Source: JABDMH01 sp965222645
GTDB lineage: Bacteria; Bacteroidota; Bacteroidia; Chitinophagales; Saprospiraceae
Length of the DNA: 64,000 bases
Direction: 5' to 3'
Assembly (NCBI GenBank): GCA_965222645.1
Contig: OZ244968.1
Span: 496,001 to 560,000 of the forward strand
Shown here: in pieces, positions 7,614 to 14,572 of the stretch
Layout: each line of letters opens with the position of its first letter
Position numbering within the stretch: position 1 is the first letter of the stretch
Program-made: the position numbers and the translations under genes
Notes under the pieces: model-generated
Seen by the model: only the letters and a program-made list of their open reading frames with translations
The model's database searches: none
Told to the model about the DNA's origin: nothing

Positions 7614-9002
7614 ATGAATAAGTACTCATCCATAATTCTGACAATTCTAGCAGCCTTTTGTGGAATCTTAGCGGTCAATTTAGAGTGGAATGAAAATTTT
7701 CTGATCTTGATTGGAGCTCTAATATTTCTTATTACATTACTTGTTTTCGAACACTACGAAACAAAAAGCGGAGAAGGGACAGATTATTCTTTATATGACA
7801 AACTAAGAAGTTTATTTCTTGACAAACTCAAGAATCCTATTCGCAATCAGTTTGAAAAAGAATTTGAAAATTTACTTCTTATTGGAGTTAGTGACGAACC
7901 AGTTAGGCAAAAACTTGAAGAGATCTCATCGTATTATAGAGAAATTGATACAATAAACCCTGATTTATTTCTAATACCAGAAAACTTAAAAGAAATTGAT
8001 GCCGTAAAAACAAGAGAAATATTAAGAAAAAAACTCCAAGCTTGTGATGGTGTTCTATTCATAAGGAGTACGTCATTTGATTCCTATGAATGGATCATTA
8101 AGGATATTGATGACTGGGGTTCTAAAAATTCGTCATTGGCAGTTCTCCGAATAGATTTACTTGTTGAAGGAAATTCTAATAGTGCTAATAACAATAAAAA
8201 AGCACTTCATTTTCAATTAGTTCCTAAGAAAACAGAACCTGGATTATTACCATGGCATTTATTTTCTAGGATTAATAACCGATCTAAAAGTTGGAGAAGT
8301 CAAGCAAGCTTCAATCGGATGACTACATTGGCATTTATCAGTATTGCACCACTTATTGTATCATACCTAACCATAAATAATAAAAATCTAGAAGCGAAAA
8401 TAGAAACTCAAACAAATCTACATACCAACCTTAGGGATTCAACTAATCAGAGATTTCTTGATTTATCCAATGCCATTGACAATTTTACTATATCACATTA
8501 CAATCAACTCTTAGAGAGCGAAAGGGATAACCTACGAAAAAGTTTTATTGAAATTGGTGAGATGGAGATGTCGGCTTGGGAACTGCAAGAAAGTGTTTGT
8601 CAGCAAATTGGATGGACTCATGGAAATCAAGGAAAAGCCTTTGTTTTTCCAATAGATTCTTCATTAGTCGGTACCTCCTCTAAAAATCCAAATGAATTAT
8701 ATTTTTGGACTGAAGAAAAGGACTCTATCTTTATCAACATTACAAACCCTAATAAGACTGAAACAAATACCCTATTTCAAATTCAGCAGCATAATTTTAA
8801 ATCCATGATCTGCTATTCTTGGAAAGAGTTCAATGATACTAGAGTACTAAGTATATGTGTAGACATAAGACAAGGAAATCAAAACGTATTAATATCGAAA
8901 GGTTTTCAAGAAGATATAATGAATTTCTTTAACGAATTTTATAATGGCCTATCTAAGGAAAAATCAACTTTAAAGAAAATAACGACTGGTAACAGGCGAT
9001 GA
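7614..9002 (+). CDS. Cassette-borne membrane protein of unknown function
   Basis: The 462-aa protein has two N-terminal membrane segments (~5-24 and ~28-46), a cytoplasmic alpha/beta-looking region (~60-215), a third hydrophobic segment (~238-257), a likely coiled coil (~260-305) and a C-terminal unknown domain. The stretch KLQACDGVLFIRSTSFDSYE, followed by a charged helix and VLRIDLL, weakly resembles TIR-like effector folds, but I see no full motif. The stop codon TGA lies inside attC-2. The cassette begins GTTACCAGTC and ends GACTGGTAAC, a perfect complement, so this is a single-gene cassette. A defence role is possible but unproven. Confidence 0.8.
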   Translation: MNKYSSIILTILAAFCGILAVNLEWNENFLILIGALIFLITLLVFEHYETKSGEGTDYSLYDKLRSLFLDKLKNPIRNQFEKEFENLLLIGVSDEPVRQKLEEISSYYREIDTINPDLFLIPENLKEIDAVKTREILRKKLQACDGVLFIRSTSFDSYEWIIKDIDDWGSKNSSLAVLRIDLLVEGNSNSANNNKKALHFQLVPKKTEPGLLPWHLFSRINNRSKSWRSQASFNRMTTLAFISIAPLIVSYLTINNKNLEAKIETQTNLHTNLRDSTNQRFLDLSNAIDNFTISHYNQLLESERDNLRKSFIEIGEMEMSAWELQESVCQQIGWTHGNQGKAFVFPIDSSLVGTSSKNPNELYFWTEEKDSIFINITNPNKTETNTLFQIQQHNFKSMICYSWKEFNDTRVLSICVDIRQGNQNVLISKGFQEDIMNFFNEFYNGLSKEKSTLKKITTGNRR

Positions 9003-9058
9003 CAATGCCAGCCACCCAGTCGGGATGGCCGTCATGTATCGCCGAACCGTTATGTGGC
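8984..9058 (+). other. attC-2 recombination site (short)
   Basis: R'' is GACTGGTAACA and the core is GCCAGCCACCCAGTCGGGAT flanked by paired GGCGAT and ATCGCC. A 5-base spacer and GTTA (9049-9052) close the site. The same core recurs with changes at ~24178, ~32690 and ~39627. The site overlaps the 3' end of the preceding gene. Confidence 0.85.
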
Positions 9059-9079
9059 ATAAGGAATTAAACCGGAAAT

Positions 9080-10099
9080 ATGAATTTACCTGGAATTCCA
9101 GATTGTAAAAAGTGGGGCGTCAAAATGACTCCAGAACAAGAGATTCTGATGAAGATTCAGACAGGACAGAGTGTTTCTCAAGAAGATGTAGAAATACTGG
9201 ACTGCGCATATCAATTCTATGACGATTCATTCAAAGTTCTTAAAGAAATAAATCTTACGGAACTAGAAACAGAGGAAATACCAGAACTTGAAAACTTTTT
9301 GCACAATGTGTTTAACCTCGAATTAATTTTTCAAAATCCAATTCATGTAGGATTAGTGTTCAGAATGACAACGATAGCAGATTACAATTCTGAAAATGGA
9401 AAAGTGAGAGAATCAAACTTCTTGTCCTTAACACCTTTAAAAATAATTAGGAAATTTGGTTGGTATGGTAGAGCAAATACTTCAAATTCTACGTGTTTGT
9501 ATTTAGCTGAAAATGCACAAGTGGCCGTCTTCGAGTGTAAACCAAGAGCAGGAGATAGAATCATAATTACAGGCTGGGCATCGAAGGAAAGAAAGCCCTT
9601 AATAATGTATCCAATCAATAGCGCTGAAAGGATAAATATTGGAGTTGATAAAGCAACAAATGCCTTGGATAGGAAACTATACGACAGTAACCAATACTTC
9701 ACGAGAATGATTAAAAAAATACAAAAATTTATCGGGAGTGAATTTGTTAAAGATATTCCAGTAATCAGTGAAAATAAGTATGAATACTTTTTTAGTGCCT
9801 ATTTCGCAGACAAAGTAATGAGTAAAACAATAACTTTTATTGATGAAAACAATAAACCTGTCTTAGGGCAGTATGATGGTATAATTTATCCAAGCATTGC
9901 TACAGATTACAATTATGATAACATTGCAATTAGAGAGTCATCGGTGGAAAAGCTTGTTCCTAAATTTTGTCATGAATATTTAGTTGAAAGAACAGATTAC
10001 GAAAATTTCGATGGTACAAGTGAGCAACTTCCATTTCAAGGAAAATTAATAAGAAAATCTAAATCCATATCAGATAGAATAGTTTGGGATGATGATTAG
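9080..10099 (+). CDS. RES-domain protein
   Basis: The 339-aa protein has a RES-family signature in its central part: VFRM near residue ~96, then WYGRANTSNSTCLYLAENAQ and AVFECKPRAGD. RES toxins (ParT/MbcT type) attack NAD+ using conserved Arg, Glu and Ser residues. Here the RES part is embedded in a longer protein with an N-terminal ~90-residue acidic extension and a C-terminal extension of ~130 residues, so it is not the compact toxin. The downstream gene starts 5 bp later and no Xre-MbcA-type antitoxin is seen. ATG 9080 or ATG 9125 could be the start. It is the first gene of a two-gene cassette. Confidence 0.75.
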   Translation: MNLPGIPDCKKWGVKMTPEQEILMKIQTGQSVSQEDVEILDCAYQFYDDSFKVLKEINLTELETEEIPELENFLHNVFNLELIFQNPIHVGLVFRMTTIADYNSENGKVRESNFLSLTPLKIIRKFGWYGRANTSNSTCLYLAENAQVAVFECKPRAGDRIIITGWASKERKPLIMYPINSAERINIGVDKATNALDRKLYDSNQYFTRMIKKIQKFIGSEFVKDIPVISENKYEYFFSAYFADKVMSKTITFIDENNKPVLGQYDGIIYPSIATDYNYDNIAIRESSVEKLVPKFCHEYLVERTDYENFDGTSEQLPFQGKLIRKSKSISDRIVWDDD

Positions 10100-10104
10100 A
10101 AAAT

Positions 10105-10947
10105 ATGGATTGTCGAATGAATTACAACGAATATTTCGAATATAAAAGCGACAAATTTAAGGATGTTGATGCCGTAAGATCTAGTCTATTGTTGCAAATT
10201 CAAAATGTAAGAAATGCTCTAATCTCTCTCGGCCTTGACTATAGTAACTATATTACAGGCTCTCTAAATGAGAAAATGTTTTATCAGATTCGAGATGGGA
10301 TAACAGCTAGATTGAGCGCCTGTACCTTTCATCTTGATTTACTTCTTATGGTCAATAAACCCGGAAATAAATATGTATTTAAATTTGATAGTCCTAACGT
10401 CGACGGATTTCACATTGCTAGGCAACAGGGCTATATCTTTGATAGTATAATATTTCATTCTACATCCACTCTTGACTTTTTCTCATCTCTAATCAAATAT
10501 ATATTAGAAAATAATAAGAACCGATGGCGATCAACTTGGAAAGGACTATTGAAGTATCTAAAGACAGAAAATAGCACGGTAAATACAACCTTGTTGAACA
10601 AGATTAGATCAGCGGATCATGGATATATCAATACTCTTATTGAGTACAGGGCAGATGGTTTCCAGTACACAAAAGATATGGCAGCATATAAGCAGACAGA
10701 CCACATATTTCAGGGTCTGACTGAGCTACATATTTACGCTCCATCAAATTTCTATAAAAGATTCAGAAAGAAAATCATGGTAGACCATGACGAAATGGAT
10801 ATAATTCGAGGTGCATTATGGGTGCTTACAGTTATTGTTGAAATAATAAAGGAAATATTAACCGAACTGAGAATTTTCCTAAAGAAGAATCGGAGAACCA
10901 ATGAAGGACAAGAAGTCTTTAAGTTTAAAGCGAGCGAAGAAGAATAA
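10105..10947 (+). CDS. Unknown protein paired with RES-domain gene
   Basis: The 280-aa, largely helical protein is of no family that I recognise. The pattern of long helices with RDGITARLSACTFH and RSTWKGLLKYL could suit a HEPN-like or helical-bundle protein, but no RX4-6H motif stands out. A hydrophobic helix near residue ~232-250 precedes a basic tail (FLKKNRRTNE). It follows the RES gene by 5 bp in the same cassette, so the two are co-expressed. A partner or antitoxin role is inference. ATG 10105 or ATG 10117 could be the start. Confidence 0.7.
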   Translation: MDCRMNYNEYFEYKSDKFKDVDAVRSSLLLQIQNVRNALISLGLDYSNYITGSLNEKMFYQIRDGITARLSACTFHLDLLLMVNKPGNKYVFKFDSPNVDGFHIARQQGYIFDSIIFHSTSTLDFFSSLIKYILENNKNRWRSTWKGLLKYLKTENSTVNTTLLNKIRSADHGYINTLIEYRADGFQYTKDMAAYKQTDHIFQGLTELHIYAPSNFYKRFRKKIMVDHDEMDIIRGALWVLTVIVEIIKEILTELRIFLKKNRRTNEGQEVFKFKASEEE

Positions 10948-10972
10948 TGGAACACAGGACAATAAAGGAATT

Positions 10973-10982
10973 ACGCCACATA
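10973..10982 (+). other. attC-3 R'' half, left of group II intron
   Basis: ACGCCACATA, joined across the intron to ACATGGG at 12876, restores GCCACATAACA. Its first ten bases are the exact complement of the cassette start GTTATGTGGC at 9049. This fixes both the cassette ends and the intron insertion point. Confidence 0.85.
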
Positions 10983-11067
10983 ATCGAGTAGACGGCTCCG
11001 ACCAATAAATTGATCGGAGTGCGCCTCTCACACCACCGTACGTACGGTTCTCGTATACGGCGGTTCT

Positions 11068-12348
11068 CTAAACATGAATTCGTTTTAGATAGTACTGTTC
11101 AAAAGATTGATAGCCTCTACGAGCGAGTCGATCCAGAGTAACGGTTGTTTTCATTATTGGGCTACAGGCGATACGCCAGCCACCCAATCTTGAACGTGAC
11201 CATGCATAGGCTAAACCATGCTCCACACCCATGCGAATAAAATTCTTCATCCGCCTATTTGGACGTTTCCATTGTTTCCATATGCAGTACCTTAATCGGT
11301 TGCGAATCCAAACATCCAGTTCTTTGAGTTTACCCCACATTTTGGCCAATTTAAAATAATTGACCCACCCGCGCATAAGGGCAAGTAATTTGTCAATCCG
11401 CTCATCGAAGGACATGGGGATTGTCTTTCTAGTGATCGCTTTTAATTTAAGTTTCAATTTCTTAAAACTCTTCGCCGACACCCGAAAATTATATTTCCCC
11501 TTTACCCCTTTCTGATAAGTTGGCACAAAACCATACCCTAGTAGCTCAAATTTAACTGGCCTGCGTATACCTGTCTTCTCTTCGTTCACCTCCAAGCGAA
11601 GGTGCTCTTTGAGAAAACGAGTGACGGTTCGCAATACTCGTATTGCCGATCTTCGACTCCGGACTAATATGCTACAATCATCCGCATATCGGATAAATCG
11701 CAGACCTCTTCTTTCCAGCTCCTTGTCCAATTCATTCAGCAGAATATTGGATAGAAGTGGGCTAAGCGGACCACCTTGAGGAGTACCTTGCGGACGGGGT
11801 GAACACACTCCATCCAACAGTAAACCTGATTGCAGATATCGCCGGATCAGTTTAAGCAAATTGTGATCCTTCACCTTTTGTATCAACAAGCTCATAAGTA
11901 TGTCGTGATTGACTTTATCAAAGAAGCTCTTCAGGTCTAAATCTATGATTTCCTGGTAACCTTCATTGATATACTTCTTAGCTTGTTCTAGCGCCTGGTG
12001 CGCATTCCGACCTGGCCGAAACCCATAGCTGTAATCCGAAAATTCGGGTTCGTACAGCGGGCTCAAAACCTGATGGATTGCTTGTTGGATCACTCGGTCA
12101 GTAACCGTTGGAATGCCCAATAGACGCACCCCACCATTGTCCTTGGGTATTTCTACTCCGAGAACTGGTTGGGGATGATATTGTCCATTAAGGATTTCCT
12201 TGCTAATTCTAGGCCAATGTTGTCTTAGATGTTTTGGTAGTTCTTTTACTCCCATGCCATCTACTCCTCCACTGCCTCGGTTACCCTCCACTTTCCTCAA
12301 TGCTTCACCAAGATTTCTTCGGTTCAGCACTTGCTTCAGTATTTCCAT
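11068..12348 (-). CDS. ltrA: Group II intron reverse transcriptase/maturase (i1)
   Basis: The 426-aa protein has the RT core ahead of a maturase (X) domain and no HNH endonuclease, as in class C introns. The RT motifs visible are GVRLLGIPTVTDRVIQQAI, SYGFRPGRNAHQAL, LKSFFDKVNH, GTPQGGPLSPLLSNI and FIRYADDCSILV. The X/thumb region has LMRGWVNYF and ends near YLKRIHV. It serves intron splicing and retrohoming. It differs from the i2 protein by one residue (His instead of Arg in KDHNLL). Confidence 0.95.
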   Translation of the reverse strand: MEILKQVLNRRNLGEALRKVEGNRGSGGVDGMGVKELPKHLRQHWPRISKEILNGQYHPQPVLGVEIPKDNGGVRLLGIPTVTDRVIQQAIHQVLSPLYEPEFSDYSYGFRPGRNAHQALEQAKKYINEGYQEIIDLDLKSFFDKVNHDILMSLLIQKVKDHNLLKLIRRYLQSGLLLDGVCSPRPQGTPQGGPLSPLLSNILLNELDKELERRGLRFIRYADDCSILVRSRRSAIRVLRTVTRFLKEHLRLEVNEEKTGIRRPVKFELLGYGFVPTYQKGVKGKYNFRVSAKSFKKLKLKLKAITRKTIPMSFDERIDKLLALMRGWVNYFKLAKMWGKLKELDVWIRNRLRYCIWKQWKRPNRRMKNFIRMGVEHGLAYAWSRSRLGGWRIACSPIMKTTVTLDRLARRGYQSFEQYYLKRIHV

Positions 12349-12875
12349 CTAAATCTGTTTCTGCCTTCGACTCTAAGAGCAATACCATCGGCGATGCTCC
12401 CTAAAGTGGGTCAGCATTAAGCTTCTGGTAGGCCACTTATTGCCTATAGCGTTTAAAGTTCAGTCCTTCAGTACTCGTGAGACCTCCGGCCTTCACTCCG
12501 ATGAGGGGCTCAGCTCGTTTCCTGTACCTACTATGACCTCGGCTGACTTCTCTGCTCTACCAAACTCGTGGGTACAGAGACCTCCCCAGGTAATGACATC
12601 TTCTTTCCGTGGATCCCTGCCGCATCTACTTTGATCAAGATTCTAAATTTCGGGCTTCAGTATGATGTGCTACCTTACCCCCTGATCAAGCCTCTTATGC
12701 GATTCCTGTTCGTCAGTACCCACTTTTGCAGTCTCGCTTCCTTCAGATTAGACCTCACGGTCAACACCCTTGCGACTTGCTAGTGGTTCGAGGCGTTACC
12801 CCCGCCCACAAGGGACTTACACCCTCTAGATTAATCCGTATCTTTCTACGGAAAAGATGCCCATGCTGGGCACAC
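12349..12875 (-). ncRNA. Group II intron i1 domains I-III (RNA)
   Basis: This is non-coding intron RNA upstream of the maturase gene. The 5' end GTGTGCCCAGCATGGGC forms the first stem. The small open frames here are not genes: the same stretch is conserved at nucleotide level in i2 and partly at 31750-31948. A block near 12550-12590 differs completely from i2. Confidence 0.75.
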
Positions 12876-13012
12876 ACATGGGTTAGGACGCAATGCCGGC
12901 TGCGGAAGTCGCTTTGTTGTTCAAGCTTTATTCTTATATTAAAACAGAGCGTTTTGTAAAAGAGTCGAAGAACCTGGCCGGCACTGCGCCTAGCCCAGGA
13001 GCGTTAGTCGCG
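12876..13012 (+). other. attC-3 main part, right of intron
   Basis: After (TA)ACA the left arm reads TGGGTTAGG, ACGCA, ATGCCGGC. The right arm reads GGCCGGCACTGCGCC, TAGCCCA, the 5-base spacer GGAGC, then GTTA (13003-13006). The arms pair over ~22 bases with a ~60-base loop. Confidence 0.88.
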
Positions 13013-13030
13013 ATCAACAAATAAAATTCA

Positions 13031-14095
13031 ATGAGCAAAAACAGAGGATCTAGAGGAAAAAAGAATTTGATTCCAAATCAGGGTAAAAAAGTCATCAGAA
13101 CTCAACCAACACCCATGACGATCTTAGATAAAATGGTTGAAGGTAGAGAGTTTGAGAGTTTATTGAGTCATAAATTTACTAATGTAAACATCGTAGATGA
13201 AATTAGAAAAAGTATAGATGAAATTAAAAGTGTAAGAGGAAATCTTGTGATCTGCTATATCGCGAATGTCGTTAAACAGGTTAAAGTATCAATATCGATT
13301 GATACAGCTGACGATCTCCCGTTTGACGAAATGATATCAACTCTGCCGACCGAGGCGAAGGAAGTCGATATTGTACTTGTAACCCCTGGAGGAATGGCAA
13401 ACCAAGTTGCCAAATTTATCACAAAAATTAGACCTCGCTTTGATAAGGTAAATTTCATTATTCTGAATATGGCAATGTCTGCTGGAACGATTTTCGCCTT
13501 ATCTGGAGACGAAATAATTATGAATAGGTCTTCATATATCGGTCCGATTGATCCTCAAATAAGAAAATCAGATGGTGAGTTTATTCCTGCCCAATCAATA
13601 CTCAATTTGGTTGACGAAATTAAGGAAAGAGGTGATAAGGCATTAAATTCCGGTCTGAAACCTAGTTGGACTGATTTGACACTATTGAAAAATATTGATC
13701 CAAAAGAGATTGGATATGCGATCAGTGGAACAAATTACTCTATCAAATTAGTAGAGGATTATTTGTACCGCTTCAAATTTAAATCTTGGACAACTCATTC
13801 AAGCAGTGGTCAACCCGTTACAGAAGATGAAAAGAAAAAGAGAGCAAAAGACATTGCCGAACTACTATGCAACCATGCAGAATGGAAGAGTCATGGACAT
13901 GCAATAACTCGAGAAGATGCTTGGGATGTATGTCAACTTAAGATCACTCATGCGGAAGATATCAACTTATCAACTTCAATGAGGAGAATGTGGGCTCTTT
14001 TCTATTGGATCTTTGAAAACACAAATATTGCCAAAATCTTTATATCTTCCAATTACTGTATTATGAGAAATGATATTCCTCAACAGAAAAAATAA
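13031..14095 (+). CDS. Serine dehydrogenase-type proteinase (SDH/ClpP-class)
   Basis: The 354-aa protein has the crotonase/ClpP fold of the SDH proteinase family at residues ~60-210. It shows VTPGGMANQVAKFI, the serine-nucleophile motif NMAMSAGTIFALSGDEI and SYIGPIDPQI. The family includes ATP-independent membrane-linked or cytoplasmic serine peptidases. The N-terminus is basic, with no clear transmembrane helix. The cassette begins GTTAGTCGCG, and the R'' ending 14329 reads CGCGACTAAC. A small ORF follows 8 bp downstream. Substrates are unknown; such proteins are frequent cargo of mobile DNA. Confidence 0.85.
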   Translation: MSKNRGSRGKKNLIPNQGKKVIRTQPTPMTILDKMVEGREFESLLSHKFTNVNIVDEIRKSIDEIKSVRGNLVICYIANVVKQVKVSISIDTADDLPFDEMISTLPTEAKEVDIVLVTPGGMANQVAKFITKIRPRFDKVNFIILNMAMSAGTIFALSGDEIIMNRSSYIGPIDPQIRKSDGEFIPAQSILNLVDEIKERGDKALNSGLKPSWTDLTLLKNIDPKEIGYAISGTNYSIKLVEDYLYRFKFKSWTTHSSSGQPVTEDEKKKRAKDIAELLCNHAEWKSHGHAITREDAWDVCQLKITHAEDINLSTSMRRMWALFYWIFENTNIAKIFISSNYCIMRNDIPQQKK

Positions 14096-14103
14096 CCTTT
14101 AGA

Positions 14104-14313
14104 ATGGATGACCTGAAAGCAAAACTTAAGCAGTTGAATTTTTCTGATGACTTCATCAAATATCTAGAAGATTTTGACAAAGGTTATATGGAGGTTCAAA
14201 AATTAGAATTTTCTGAATCACAGGTGGATCAAACCTCTAACGATCTGACTGAATTAATAATTCGAGAGAAGATTGAACCTCAAACTAAGAACTTTATCAT
14301 AAGTCAAGTTTAG
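14104..14313 (+). CDS. Small unknown protein, partner of SDH proteinase
   Basis: The 69-aa acidic helical protein starts 8 bp after the proteinase gene and ends 13 bp before attC-4, so it is the second gene of the cassette. No family is recognised. The spacing and co-transcription suggest an accessory or inhibitor role for the proteinase, which is inference only. Confidence 0.6.
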   Translation: MDDLKAKLKQLNFSDDFIKYLEDFDKGYMEVQKLEFSESQVDQTSNDLTELIIREKIEPQTKNFIISQV

Positions 14314-14317
14314 AGTG

Positions 14318-14476
14318 ACCGCGACTAACAGGCCACGAAGACGTCATATTGGCTAACGCAGATCAGAACTGGATTAATCGTATTAAGTTTGTTAAATTGA
14401 GGCTGCTAAAAAGAAGTTCAAAGGCTTTGGGATTGCTAGCCAATACAGACGCTTGTGGCCGGACCGTTACTTGTAA
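14318..14476 (+). other. attC-4 recombination site
   Basis: The left arm is TAACA (14326-14330), GGCCACGAAGACGTC and ATATTGGCTA. The right arm is TAGCCAATACAGACGC, TTGTGGCC, the spacer GGACC and GTTA (14466-14469). About 27 bases pair, with a loop of ~80 bases. This is the clearest attC-like fold in the window. Confidence 0.9.
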
Positions 14477-14572
14477 TCTCAGAATGGAAAACAATGAAAG
14501 AACTTCTTTAGGGGTAACAAAAAGATAAAAATCAACACTACTATATATGTATTAACCAATAAAACGAAAATC

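Larger units (their letters stand above)
10983..12875 (-). mobile_element. Group IIC-attC-type intron i1 (1893 bp)
   Basis: Read on the minus strand, the intron starts GTGTGCCCAGC and ends CTACTCGAT. A domain V-like hairpin (GAACCGTACGTACGG, ~11042-11056 on the + strand) and a domain VI stem lie near the end, and the maturase ORF sits in domain IV. Removing it restores the R'' of attC-3. Group IIC-attC introns are known to insert into the bottom strand of attC, and orientation and site fit. It is nearly identical to i2 at 22209-24163 apart from a block in domain I. Confidence 0.88.

Noticed and set aside
11068..12348. Retron or diversity-generating retroelement for the RT genes
   Set aside because: The proteins have a maturase domain, and intron domain V/VI and exact exon junctions are present. 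No msr/msd, template repeat or variable repeat is seen.
12440..12959. Three small + strand frames (and their copies at 23796-24301)
   Set aside because: They lie on the reverse of intron domain I RNA. Conservation is explained by the intron and one frame differs because of the swapped block.
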